DNA of 35,628 nt from Microbacterium testaceum (lineage in GTDB: Bacteria > Actinomycetota > Actinomycetes > Actinomycetales > Microbacteriaceae). How positions within the stretch are numbered: position 1 is the stretch's first letter; each line of letters starts with the position of its first letter. The notes beneath the pieces were generated by a model. That model saw only the letters and a list, made by a program, of their open reading frames with translations. It made no database searches and was not told where the DNA came from. A program made the translations under genes and the position numbers. The stretch is from positions 1-35,628 of the forward strand of contig NZ_BJML01000017.1 of assembly GCF_006539145.1 (NCBI RefSeq), in the 5' to 3' direction. Positions 15,858 to 24,491 of this stretch are shown piece after piece.

Positions 15858-17513
15858 TCAGCTGTTGAGCCAGGCGTCCAGGTAGTACGCGTAGGCGAGG
15901 CCGTTGTAGGTCACGCCGCTGACGTCGGGGGCCTGCACGTAGACGCGCTGCACGATCTGCGTCAGCGGCACGAAGTAGCCCTGGTCGAGCACATAGCTCT
16001 GCAGCTCGTCGGCGACCTTCGCGCGGGCGTCACGGTCGGTGGCCGTGGCGATGCGCGTCGACAGGTCGTTGAGCGTGGCATCCGAGGTACCGAGCGTGAA
16101 CCAGTCTTCGTCGCCCTTCTTCTGCGAGGTGAGGACGCCGGCGACGGTTCCGACGTCGACGAAGCTGCGGGTGATCTCGGTCGCGGGGATCGTCGCGTTG
16201 CCGATCACCTTCTGACCGTACGTCGGCACGTCGTAGGTCTCGAGGTTCACCTCGAACCCGAGCGCCGTCAGCTGCTGGTCGACGAGCTCGTCGACCGACT
16301 GCGAAGCCTGCAGGTACGGGTTCGGGTAGAGCGTGAACGACAGCTTCTGGCCGTTCTTCGTGCGGACGCCGTCGGCACCCTTCGCCCAGCCGGCCTCGTC
16401 GAGAAGCGCCGCGGCCTTGTCGGGGTCGTAGGCGAAGTCGGCGCTGTGGTCAGTCGCCTCGGGCACCGTGCTCTGGAACAGCGACTCGGCCGCGTGCCAG
16501 TCGGGGGTGTAGACGGTCGAGAGGATCTCGTCGCGGTCGATGCCGTGCTGCACGGCCTGGCGCACGGCGAGGTCGTCGAAGGGGGCCACCGACGTGTTCA
16601 GCGCGTAGCCGTTGACGAAGCCGAGGTAGCGGGGCGTCTCGACGGTCAGCCCCTCCTGCTTCAGGGCCTCGAGGTCCTGCGGACTGGCGTTGTACGCCAC
16701 CTGCGCCTGGCCCGACTCCACCGAAGCGGTACGGAGCGTGGGCTCGGCGACCTGCTTGTACGTGATCGTGTCGAGGTAGGCCGCGCCCTCGTGGCCGAGG
16801 GCCTCGGGACCCCAGTCGTAGTCGTCGCGCTTCTTCAGCACGACGCTGTCGCCCTCGGCGACCTTCTCGACGACGAACGGACCGCTGCCGATGTCCTTCG
16901 TGAGGTCGGCCTGCTGCTCAGCGGGAAGAGCGAGAGTGGCCGGCGAGATGAGGATCGAGCCGTGGTACGCCAACGTCGGGATGAAGCTGAGGGTGGGAGC
17001 CGAGAACGACACCTTCACCGTCGTGGCATCCACCGCCTCGGCGCCGGCGTAGTTGGCCGAGGGGAACAGTCCGATGCGGTTGATGCCGTCATCGGGTCGT
17101 CCCTTCGCCCAGATGTCGATGTTCGCCACGACCGCGGCGGCATCCAGAGGCGTGCCGTCGGAGAAGGTGACGCCCTCCTTCAGGTGCAGGGTGAACTCGG
17201 TCTTGTCGGCGTTCTCGTCCCAGCTCTCGGCGATCCACGGGCTGAGGTTCCCCTCGGCGTCGACGTAGACGAGCTTGTCGGTGAGGTTGCCCCAGATCTG
17301 ACCCTGGTAGCTCGAGATCGCGCTGTTGTTGGGAATCCAGGTCGCGCCGAGCGAATCGATGAGGAAGACGAGGTCACCACCCGGCTGGGGTTCGGCGTCG
17401 GCGGCCGGAGCGGCGGTCGACGCGGCGCCGCACCCGCTCAGCAGCACGGCGCCGACGGTGAGGGCGGAGGCGACGCCGAGAAGGCGCCGGAAAGGACGGA
17501 GGCGAGTGGTCAT
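15858..17513 (-). CDS. ABC transporter substrate-binding lipoprotein, family 5 (dipeptide/nickel type)
   Basis: A 551-residue lipoprotein receptor (SBP_bac_5). The signal peptide ends in a proper lipobox, LLSGC, at about residues 24-28, so the mature protein is anchored outside the membrane. Family landmarks are the early WIPNNSAISSYQGQIWGNLTDKLV stretch, the TFSDGTPLDAAAVVANIDIW motif and the YNASPQDLEALKQEG/ALNTSVAPFDDLAVRQAV stretches. Members bind peptides, opines, sugars, nickel chelates or other cargo, so the ligand cannot be named. The start at 17513 has GAGGAT upstream. It is second in the operon, 26 bp after the FAD oxidase, and is followed by the palindrome at 15821-15848. Confidence 0.93.
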   Translation of the reverse strand: MTTRLRPFRRLLGVASALTVGAVLLSGCGAASTAAPAADAEPQPGGDLVFLIDSLGATWIPNNSAISSYQGQIWGNLTDKLVYVDAEGNLSPWIAESWDENADKTEFTLHLKEGVTFSDGTPLDAAAVVANIDIWAKGRPDDGINRIGLFPSANYAGAEAVDATTVKVSFSAPTLSFIPTLAYHGSILISPATLALPAEQQADLTKDIGSGPFVVEKVAEGDSVVLKKRDDYDWGPEALGHEGAAYLDTITYKQVAEPTLRTASVESGQAQVAYNASPQDLEALKQEGLTVETPRYLGFVNGYALNTSVAPFDDLAVRQAVQHGIDRDEILSTVYTPDWHAAESLFQSTVPEATDHSADFAYDPDKAAALLDEAGWAKGADGVRTKNGQKLSFTLYPNPYLQASQSVDELVDQQLTALGFEVNLETYDVPTYGQKVIGNATIPATEITRSFVDVGTVAGVLTSQKKGDEDWFTLGTSDATLNDLSTRIATATDRDARAKVADELQSYVLDQGYFVPLTQIVQRVYVQAPDVSGVTYNGLAYAYYLDAWLNS

Positions 17514-17539
17514 GGAAATCCTCGGGCTGTGGCGGCTGA

Positions 17540-18955
17540 CTACAGGGCTTTGCCGGGGTTGAAGAGCCCGGCCGGATCGAGCGCGTTCTTCACGGCGAGC
17601 TGGGCTTCGCGAACACGGACGGTGAGTTCCTCGGCGGCGAGCGCGCGTTTCACTGTGCCGATGCCGTGTTCGCCGCTCACGGTCCCCCCGACGGCGAGAG
17701 CGGCGCGCACGACGGCGTCGGACGCATCGTGGACCGCGGGCGGGACGACGGCGGGGTCCGCGCCGGCGGGGATGGGGAGCGAGATGACCGGGTGGAGGTT
17801 TCCGTCGCCGGCGTGCGCGACGGCGCTCACCGAGACCCCGAACCGCGCGGCGATCGCGGGGAATCCCGCGAACAACTCCGCGATGCGCGATTTCGGCACG
17901 GCGACGTCGCCACCGGCGAACCACGAGCCCGCGTCGAAACGTCGGCCCGAGCGTCGCAGTTCCCAGAGGACCTCGGCATCCGCGTCGTTCTCGACCTCGA
18001 CCCGCGCCCCTGCCGCGACGAGCGCGGTCGTCAGTTCAGCGGTCTGCTCGTCGATGCCGAAGCCGTCGAGTTCGATCAGCAGCAGGGCGGCGCCCCGGGC
18101 GCTCAGGCCCGAACCCTGCGCCGCGTCGATCCCGTCGAGGGTGATCTCGTCGAGGAACTCGATGACGCTCGGGCGCACGCGAGAGGCGGTGATGGCCCCG
18201 ATGGCCGCGGCCCCCGCGTCGGTGGAATCGAAGAACGCCGTCAGGGTGCGCCGCGCAACCGGGAGCGGGCGGATGCGCACGGTGGCGCCCACCACGATGC
18301 CGAGCACGCCCTCCGACCCGACGAACAGCGAGACCAGGTCGAGACCCGTCACGCCCTTGATCGAGCGGTGGCCCACCGACACGAGGCTGCCGTCGGCGAG
18401 CACGACGTCGAGAGCGAGGACCGATTCGCGCGTGACGCCGTACTTGGCGCAGCGCAGGCCCCCGGCGTTGGTGGCGATGTTGCCGCCGATCGTCGAGATG
18501 CGCCAGCTGGCGGGGTCGGGGGCGTAGAAGAGCCCCAGGGGCGCCAAGCGCTCGTTGAGCGCGGCGTTGAGCACGCCGGGTTCGACGACGGCGACCTCGT
18601 CGGCGGGCGACACCTCGACGATGCGGTCGAGCCGGTCGGTCGAGATGACGAGCTGGTCGGGTTGCGCCGTGGCCCCGCCCGAGAGGCCGGTTCCCGCCCC
18701 ACGCGGCACGACGCTGACGCCGTGACGGGCGGCGAGACGCACGAGCTGCTGCACGTCACCCACGGTCGCGGGGAAGGCCACCGTCGGCCCGTCGAGCGCC
18801 GGACCGCCGCGTCGCGGGGCGGTCCCCGCGTCGAACGCGAACACGGCCGTCTCGGACGACGATTCCCGCACCTCGATCTCGGGCGCCTCGCGGCGCAGAT
18901 CGTCGAGAAGGGCGGGCACCCCCGTGAACGGGGCGATGGCGGAGGGTGCGCTCAT
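17540..18955 (-). CDS. FAD-linked oxidase (GlcD/D-2-hydroxyacid dehydrogenase type)
   Basis: A 471-residue flavoprotein with an N-terminal PCMH-type FAD domain and a C-terminal FAD-oxidase domain. FAD-binding motifs are VVPRGAGTGLSGG (about residues 83-95) and STIGGNIATNAGGLRCAKYG (about 150-170). The C-terminal HAGDGNLHP and SGEHGIG motifs are typical of glycolate, D-lactate and other 2-hydroxyacid dehydrogenases. No Fe-S domain is fused. It is the first gene of the six-gene minus-strand operon and has a ribosome site (GAGAGG). It probably oxidises a 2-hydroxy acid arising from the imported compound; that link is inference. Confidence 0.91.
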   Translation of the reverse strand: MSAPSAIAPFTGVPALLDDLRREAPEIEVRESSSETAVFAFDAGTAPRRGGPALDGPTVAFPATVGDVQQLVRLAARHGVSVVPRGAGTGLSGGATAQPDQLVISTDRLDRIVEVSPADEVAVVEPGVLNAALNERLAPLGLFYAPDPASWRISTIGGNIATNAGGLRCAKYGVTRESVLALDVVLADGSLVSVGHRSIKGVTGLDLVSLFVGSEGVLGIVVGATVRIRPLPVARRTLTAFFDSTDAGAAAIGAITASRVRPSVIEFLDEITLDGIDAAQGSGLSARGAALLLIELDGFGIDEQTAELTTALVAAGARVEVENDADAEVLWELRRSGRRFDAGSWFAGGDVAVPKSRIAELFAGFPAIAARFGVSVSAVAHAGDGNLHPVISLPIPAGADPAVVPPAVHDASDAVVRAALAVGGTVSGEHGIGTVKRALAAEELTVRVREAQLAVKNALDPAGLFNPGKAL

Positions 18956-19229
18956 GGGAGGCCTCTCTCATCGGGAACAGGAATGACGCCGACCGTAGGC
19001 GCGCGCGGCGGCGCGCTCATCTCGAGCGACACCGACCGTCGCGAGGCGTCACCGTCCGACACCCTGCGTTGCGGAGCGTCATAGTCGAGCGGTCGCCGAG
19101 CGCGCGCGCTAGATTCCGCCCCTTTCGTCGGTTCGTGACGCCGCAAGACGTTGCGTTACGTCACGCATTGAGACCCGCCTGGGTCCCGGGCGACAGTCGT
19201 CAGCACGTCGCCTGACCGAAGGAGCCTCG
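18956..19229. promoter_or_regulatory. divergent control region of the transporter and LLM operons
   Basis: This 274-bp gap separates two divergent operons. It contains a near-perfect 16-bp palindrome, TGCGTTACGTCACGCA (19152-19167, one mismatched pair), and a related half-site, TGCGTTGCGGAGCGTCA, near 19064. Both look like operator DNA for a dimeric regulator, yet no regulator gene lies in the cluster. A TAGATT hexamer (19110-19115) could be a plus-strand -10 box. The LLM start at 19230 has an AAGGAG ribosome site. Confidence 0.5.
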
Positions 19230-20411
19230 ATGCCCGACCGCATCCACCTCGCCGTCGCCCTGGACGGAGCCGGCTGGCACCCGGCCGCCTGGCGAGAGCC
19301 CGGAGCCCGGCCCACCGAGCTGACCTCCGCGCTTTACTGGCGCGACCTCGCCCGCACGGCCGACGCCGCGGGTCTTGTCCTCGCGACGATCGAAGACGCG
19401 CTCAGCCTGGGCGGGCGGTCGTTCGAACCGGATGCCGAGACCCGCCGCGACCGCGTCCGCGGGCGCCTCGACGCGGTGCTGCTGGCGTCGTTCCTGGCCC
19501 CGGCCACGCGGCGGATCGGTCTCGTGCCGACCGCCACGACGACCCATCCCGAGCCCTTCCACCTCGCCACGGGCCTGCAGACCCTCGACCACGTGAGCCG
19601 CGGCCGCGCGGGCGTCCGGCTCGTCGCGGGTTCGACGGCGCAGGAGCGGAAGAACTTCGGTCGCCGCGCCGACGGACCGACCGGGTTGCCTGCATCCGGT
19701 CGCGTCGAAGACGACCCCGCGCTGCTCGCCGCCTTCCGCGAGGCGGGCGAGGTCGCCGACGTCATCCGGCGTCTGGCCGACTCGTGGGAGGACGACGCGA
19801 TCGTGCGCGACCTCGAGTCGGGCAGATTCCTCGACCGCGAACGCGTGCACAACGTCGCGTTCGAGGGCGAGTTCTTCTCGATCACCGGGGCGTCGATCGT
19901 GCCGCGGTCTCCCCAGGGTCAGCCGCTCATCACGGCGCTCGCGCACCAGACGATCCCCTATCGCTTCGCCGCGGAGCACGCCGACCTCGTCTTCGTCACT
20001 CCCTCCGACGCGAGCGCCGTCGGCGGCATCCTGGACGAGCTCGACGGGGGCGACGACCTGCGCGTCTTCGCCGACCTGCTCGTGCTCGTCGACGAGACGC
20101 GCGCCGGGGCCGAGGCCGTGTGGAGCCGCCTGCAGGACCGCGCGCCGCTCACCACCGATGCGCGGGTCGTGGTCGGCACCGCGGATGACGTCGTGGACGA
20201 GATCCGCGCCCTCGCCGAGGCGGGAGTCGACGGCGTCCGCCTGCGCCCCGCCCGTCTGCCCGTCGACCTCGACGCCATCGCCGACCGGGTCGTGCCGCGG
20301 GCGGCGGCCGCCGGCATCCTGCTCCCCGACGACGGCTCACCCACCTTGCGCGAGCGTGTCGGGCTCCCCCGCCTCGCCAGCCGCTACGCCCGTCAGGAGG
20401 TCGGCGCATGA
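19230..20411 (+). CDS. LLM class flavin-dependent oxidoreductase
   Basis: A 393-residue luciferase-like monooxygenase. Landmarks are the N-terminal IHLAVALDG strand, the TRRIGLVPTATTTHPEPFHLATGLQTLDHVSRGRAGVRLV core, and the FSITGASIVPRSPQGQPLI segment that the NtaA/SnaA/DszA branch shares just before its flavin-contacting strand. The second half is shorter and more diverged than in the neighbouring paralogue. The ATG has an AAGGAG ribosome site, and the stop overlaps the next start (ATGA). The two may form a two-component or hetero-oligomeric system, or act on successive substrates. No flavin reductase gene is adjacent. Confidence 0.92.
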   Translation: MPDRIHLAVALDGAGWHPAAWREPGARPTELTSALYWRDLARTADAAGLVLATIEDALSLGGRSFEPDAETRRDRVRGRLDAVLLASFLAPATRRIGLVPTATTTHPEPFHLATGLQTLDHVSRGRAGVRLVAGSTAQERKNFGRRADGPTGLPASGRVEDDPALLAAFREAGEVADVIRRLADSWEDDAIVRDLESGRFLDRERVHNVAFEGEFFSITGASIVPRSPQGQPLITALAHQTIPYRFAAEHADLVFVTPSDASAVGGILDELDGGDDLRVFADLLVLVDETRAGAEAVWSRLQDRAPLTTDARVVVGTADDVVDEIRALAEAGVDGVRLRPARLPVDLDAIADRVVPRAAAAGILLPDDGSPTLRERVGLPRLASRYARQEVGA

Positions 20412-21760
20412 CCCGCCGCCAGGTCCATCTCGCCGCGCACTTCCCGGGCGTCAACAACACCACCGTGTGGACGGACCCGAGCGCGGGCAGCCAGATCGAC
20501 TTCTCGTCGTTCGAGCACTTCGCCCGCACGGCCGAGCGCGGCTTCTTCGACTACCTCTTCCTGGCCGAGGGCCTGCGTCTGCGCGAGCACCGCGGGCAGC
20601 TGCACGACCTCGACGTCGCGGGACGCCCGAACACCCTCGCCATCCTCACCGCGCTGGCCGCCGTCACCGAGCACATCGGACTGGTCGGCACGCTCAACAC
20701 GACGTTCAACGAGCCGTTCGAGCTCGCGCGACAGCTCGGCACCCTCGATCAGCTCTCGGGCGGCCGGGCCGGATGGAACGCCGTGACGAGCTCCGACGCG
20801 TTCCACGGGGCGAACTTCCGCCGCGGCGGCTACCTCGACCACGCCGACCGGTACGTGCGGGCATCGGAGTTCGCGGCACTGTCGAAGGCGCTGTGGTCGT
20901 CGTGGCGCGACGACGCGGTCGTGGCCGATGCCGAGACGGGTGAGTTCCTGCGCGACGACGCCATCACGCGGGTGCGGCACGAGTCCCGTCTGTTCGACGT
21001 CGACGCGGTGTTCGACGTCCCCCGCTCCCCCCAGGGGCGGCCCGTCATCGTGCAGGCCGGGGACTCCCCCGACGGCCGCGACTTCGCCTCGACCCACGCC
21101 GACGTGATCTTCTCGCTGCACACGGAATTCGCCGACGCGCAGCAGTTCTACCGCGACGTGAAGGGCCGCCTCGCCTCGCACGGCCGCGACGAGGACTCGC
21201 TGAGGATCCTCCCCGCCGCCACCTTCGTCCTCGGCGACACCGCCGGCGAGGCCCGCGAACGCTCGCGCGAGATCGCGCTCGCGCAGGTGCGGCCCCAGAC
21301 CGCGATCACCTATCTCGAGCAGATCTGGAATCGCGATCTCAGCGGGTACGACGCCGACGGACCACTGCCCGACCTCGAGCCCGACACGGGGGTCGAGACA
21401 GCGCAGGGGTTCGCCGGACGTCACGCCGCGATCCGCGCTCGCGTGGGGCAGCTGCGCGAGCAGGCCACCGCCGAGAACCTCAGCATCCGCGAGCTCGTCA
21501 TCCGCCTCACCGCGAAGCACACCTTCGTCGGGACGCCGGAGCACGTGGCATCCGAGATCGACCGCTACGTCCAGGAGCGCGCGACCGACGGGTTCACCAT
21601 TGTCGGGCACGTCACCCCGCACGGCCTCGACGAGTTCACCGAGAAGGTCGTCCCGCTGCTGCAGGAACGCGGGTCGTACCGCCGCTCCTACGACGAGGGG
21701 GCCACGCTGCACGACCTGCTGGGCCTGCCCCCGGTCACCGTGAGCGCCGGGGTGCGATGA
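20408..21760 (+). CDS. NtaA/SnaA/DszA family FMN-dependent monooxygenase
   Basis: A 450-residue LLM enzyme with the long form typical of nitrilotriacetate, pristinamycin and dibenzothiophene-sulfone monooxygenases and of Bacillus YxeK/YtnJ. The core reads HIGLVGTLNTTFNEPFELARQLGTLDQLSGGRAGWNAVTS (about 96-135), followed by the FDVPRSPQGRPVIVQAGDSPDGRDFAS motif (about 205-231) and VGTPEHVASEIDRY near the end. Family members cleave C-S or C-N bonds with FMNH2 and O2. It overlaps both neighbours by ATGA, so the three genes are made together. The natural substrate is unknown; a sulfur- or nitrogen-substituted organic compound is the reasonable family-based guess. Confidence 0.94.
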   Translation: MTRRQVHLAAHFPGVNNTTVWTDPSAGSQIDFSSFEHFARTAERGFFDYLFLAEGLRLREHRGQLHDLDVAGRPNTLAILTALAAVTEHIGLVGTLNTTFNEPFELARQLGTLDQLSGGRAGWNAVTSSDAFHGANFRRGGYLDHADRYVRASEFAALSKALWSSWRDDAVVADAETGEFLRDDAITRVRHESRLFDVDAVFDVPRSPQGRPVIVQAGDSPDGRDFASTHADVIFSLHTEFADAQQFYRDVKGRLASHGRDEDSLRILPAATFVLGDTAGEARERSREIALAQVRPQTAITYLEQIWNRDLSGYDADGPLPDLEPDTGVETAQGFAGRHAAIRARVGQLREQATAENLSIRELVIRLTAKHTFVGTPEHVASEIDRYVQERATDGFTIVGHVTPHGLDEFTEKVVPLLQERGSYRRSYDEGATLHDLLGLPPVTVSAGVR

Positions 21761-23634
21761 CCGAGCTCGTGATCGTCGGGGCAGGCCCGCGGGCGGTCAT
21801 GCTCGTCGAGCGTCTGCTCGCCCGGCGCTCCCCGCTTCCGCTGCGCATCACCCTCGTCGACCCGTTCCCGCCGGGGGCGGGGCGCATCTGGCGACGCGAG
21901 CAGTCGCCGCTGCTGAAGCTCAATTCGATGGCGCGCGACGTCACCGTCTTCACCGACGAGTCCTGCACGATCTCGGGGCCGATCCGTTCCGGGCCCTCGC
22001 TGATCGAGTGGGCCGAGCGGGTGCGCGCGGGCACGCTCCCCGACGTCGCGATCGACGATGTCGAGCTGGATGCCGAGCTGCGGGGCCTGGGTCCGGACTC
22101 CTTCCCGACGCGGCGCCTGCAGAGCGCGTACCTCGACTGGTTCTGGCGTCGCACGGTGGCGATCGCCCCGCCGGGCGTCGAGGTGCGGTGGCACGAGGGT
22201 ACCGTGCAGTGGGTCGACGACACGGCCGACGGGTACGAGATCGCCCTCGCCGACGGCATCCGTCTGCCCGCCGACGTTCTCGTGTACGCGATGGGGCACA
22301 ACGCCCGCGAGCTCGAGGGCGAGGCGGTCTCGTTGCGCGAGGCCGCCGCCCGCACCGGGCTGACCTACGTTCCCCCGGCCTTCACCGCCGACGCCGACCT
22401 GAGCGTCTTCGCACCCGGCGACGACGTGACCGTCCGCGGGATGGGGCTGGCGGCCGTCGACGCCGTGGTGCTGCTCACCGCGGGGCGGGGCGGTCGCTTC
22501 GTCACCGGTGCGGACGGGAGGCTGCGCTACGAGCCCTCGGGCCGCGAGCCGCGGCTGCACCTCGGATCTCGACGCGGCGTGCCCTACCGCTCGAAGGTGT
22601 CGTCTCAGCTTCAGGGAGACCCGCCCGTGCGCGAGGTGCTGACCCCCGCGGCGGTCGCCGCGCTGCTCGCGCGCCCCGGCACGATCGATTTCCTCGACGA
22701 CGTCTGGCCGCTCATCGCGCGCGAGCTCGTGTGGGGCCACTACCGCGAACTCTTCACGGGTCACCCCGAGCGCGTCACGACGACGTGGCAGGCCTTCCGC
22801 GAAACCCTTCGAGAGGTGGATGCCGACACCTCGGCCCTCCGCCGGGCCGCCGCCGCGGTGGTGCCCGACCCTCTCGACCGCTTCGACGTGCGCACACTCG
22901 ACGTACCGCTGGGAGACGAGACGTTCGCCGACGCCGTCGAGGTGCACGAGCGGGTGAGCCGGCACATCCTCGACGACCTGCACCTGCGCACGAACCAGGA
23001 TCGCAGCACGGCCCAGGCGCTGTTCCTCACGATCCTGTCGTCGTTCCTGGCACTGGCGGACATCCCGACCGAGCGGTGGAGCGCGCGCTCCCGGGCCGTC
23101 GACCTGCCCGTGACCTGGCACGCGTTCTTCAGCTACGTCGCCTCGGGTCCGCCCGCGCACCGTCTGCACGAGTTCCTCGCGCTGGCCGACGCGGGGATCG
23201 TCCGTTTTCTCGGGCCCGACGTCGCGGTGCACGTCGACGTCGACCGGGGTTTCGTCGCCTCGTCGCCGCGAACCGGCGACAACGTGAGCGCTCGAGGACT
23301 CATCGACGCGTGGCTTCCCGCCGCGACCGCGTCGGCGAGCGAGAACCCCGCACTCCGCGAGCTGGCCAGTCGTCACGGACGCGAGGTGCACGTCTCGGAT
23401 GAGACGTTCACCGGCTCGCTCGGGCGCATCGACGTCGACGCCGACGGTCGCGTGATCGCGCGCGACGGGCGGTCGCGCCCGGCGATGTTCGCGATCGGGC
23501 CCTTCACCTCGTCGATGGAGGCCGGCGCTTTCACCCGCCCGCGCTCCGATTCGCTGTCGCTGCGCCAGACCGACCGAGTCGCCGGGGCGGTCGCCGCCGC
23601 CCTCGCGGCCCGCACCACGGCCGGGGTGCGCTGA
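21757..23634 (+). CDS. FAD/NAD(P)-binding protein (YdhS/NAD_binding_9-like)
   Basis: A 625-residue flavoprotein-like protein. It opens with a dinucleotide fold, ELVIVGAGPRAVMLVERLLARR, in which the third glycine is replaced by Ala (GAGPRA), as in the FAD/NAD(P)-binding group defined by Pfam NAD_binding_9. The typical LLKLNSMARDVTVFTDE stretch follows. A second mononucleotide motif lies at DVTVRGMGLAAVDAVVLLTAG (about 225-245), and a final FAIGPFTSSMEAGAF segment closes the FAD site. The biochemical role of this family is poorly known. It may supply reduced flavin to the LLM enzymes or oxidise an intermediate; both are inference. It starts inside the stop of the LLM gene (ATGA). Confidence 0.85.
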   Translation: MTELVIVGAGPRAVMLVERLLARRSPLPLRITLVDPFPPGAGRIWRREQSPLLKLNSMARDVTVFTDESCTISGPIRSGPSLIEWAERVRAGTLPDVAIDDVELDAELRGLGPDSFPTRRLQSAYLDWFWRRTVAIAPPGVEVRWHEGTVQWVDDTADGYEIALADGIRLPADVLVYAMGHNARELEGEAVSLREAAARTGLTYVPPAFTADADLSVFAPGDDVTVRGMGLAAVDAVVLLTAGRGGRFVTGADGRLRYEPSGREPRLHLGSRRGVPYRSKVSSQLQGDPPVREVLTPAAVAALLARPGTIDFLDDVWPLIARELVWGHYRELFTGHPERVTTTWQAFRETLREVDADTSALRRAAAAVVPDPLDRFDVRTLDVPLGDETFADAVEVHERVSRHILDDLHLRTNQDRSTAQALFLTILSSFLALADIPTERWSARSRAVDLPVTWHAFFSYVASGPPAHRLHEFLALADAGIVRFLGPDVAVHVDVDRGFVASSPRTGDNVSARGLIDAWLPAATASASENPALRELASRHGREVHVSDETFTGSLGRIDVDADGRVIARDGRSRPAMFAIGPFTSSMEAGAFTRPRSDSLSLRQTDRVAGAVAAALAARTTAGVR

Positions 23635-23708
23635 GCCCCGCGGAATGCGGGACTCTCGCCGCTGTTGTCTTAAGTGCGCCTCGCCGCACCTCGCCCAGAA
23701 CGGATGCC

Positions 23709-24431
23709 ATGACCACCACCACCGCCCTCCCGCTTCCCGTTCCGCACGCCGGCGCCACCGTGCTCGACAACGCCGCCTGGCATTCGCTCGCCGGTCCGCA
23801 CGCGCGCTTCGCGATCGGCGGCGATCTGGTCAAGCGTTACCCCGAAGACGTCGCCCCGTTCGTGGCCGTGCGCACGTGGGACGACCCGAACGTGTGGGAG
23901 GCGCTGCGCGAGCTCGTCGGCCCCGGCGCCGACGTGGGCCTGTCGGGTTTCGAGGGCGAGATCCCCGCGGACTGGCAGTGGGTCGGCGGCGGCGAGGGAG
24001 TCCAGCTCGTCGAGACCGATGCCCTGCAGACTCGCCCCGACGACGAGGCCATCGAGCTGAGCGCCGATGACGCGGCCGAGATGATCGACATCGTCGCGCG
24101 CAACCAGCCCGGTCCCTTCCGACCCCGTACCTACGAGCTCGGCCGGTACATCGGCATCCGTCGTGAGGGGCGTCTCGTGGCGATGGCCGGCGAGCGTCTG
24201 CACCCCACCGGATGGTCCGAGATCAGTGCCGTCGCCGTCGACGCCGACCACCGCCGCCAGGGACTCGCCTCACGACTCGTGCTCGATGTCGCCTTCCACA
24301 TCCAGCAACGCGGCGACCGTGCGCTGCTGCACGCCGCGGCGACGAACCTCGGCGCGATCGCCGCGTACGAGCGCCTGGGCTTCGCGCTGCGTCGCCGCAA
24401 CAGGTTCGCTGCGGTGCGCACGCCCGCGTGA
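23709..24431 (+). CDS. GNAT family N-acetyltransferase (FR47-like)
   Basis: A 240-residue protein with a poorly conserved N-terminal half and a GNAT domain in the C-terminal half. The acetyl-CoA motif is SAVAVDADHRRQGLASRLVLDVAFHI (about 172-197), with the R-x-x-G-x-A core, followed by AIAAYERLGFALRRRNRFAAVR. It matches the FR47-like group. It lies 74 bp after the FAD/NAD(P) gene on the same strand and is probably the last gene of the LLM operon. The start context GGATGCC-ATG-ACC is nearly the same as at the GNAT at 5269. It could N-acetylate an intermediate before or after oxidation, as GNATs do in the Bacillus yxe pathway. Confidence 0.87.
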   Translation: MTTTTALPLPVPHAGATVLDNAAWHSLAGPHARFAIGGDLVKRYPEDVAPFVAVRTWDDPNVWEALRELVGPGADVGLSGFEGEIPADWQWVGGGEGVQLVETDALQTRPDDEAIELSADDAAEMIDIVARNQPGPFRPRTYELGRYIGIRREGRLVAMAGERLHPTGWSEISAVAVDADHRRQGLASRLVLDVAFHIQQRGDRALLHAAATNLGAIAAYERLGFALRRRNRFAAVRTPA

Positions 24432-24436
24432 GCCGA

Positions 24437-24452
24437 CGCTAACGCGTGAGCG
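24437..24452. terminator. palindrome between convergent GNAT and MarR genes
   Basis: CGCTAACGCGTGAGCG is a 16-bp near-palindrome (one mismatched pair) beginning 6 bases after the GNAT stop. The gap between the convergent genes is only 60 bp. It could be a weak bidirectional terminator; the stem is short. Confidence 0.35.
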
Positions 24453-24491
24453 CGGTCGCCGTTCCGCGGCGCCGGGTTCCCGGGCTGGTGG

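Noticed and set aside
15855..18527. 890-codon plus-strand open frame opposite the receptor and FAD oxidase
   Set aside because: Both minus-strand genes are well supported by lipobox and FAD motifs. The antisense product has no recognisable domain and arises from third-position GC bias.
21688..23391. 567-codon minus-strand open frame
   Set aside because: It is the complement of the FAD/NAD(P) gene, which has the dinucleotide motifs and ATGA coupling to its neighbour.
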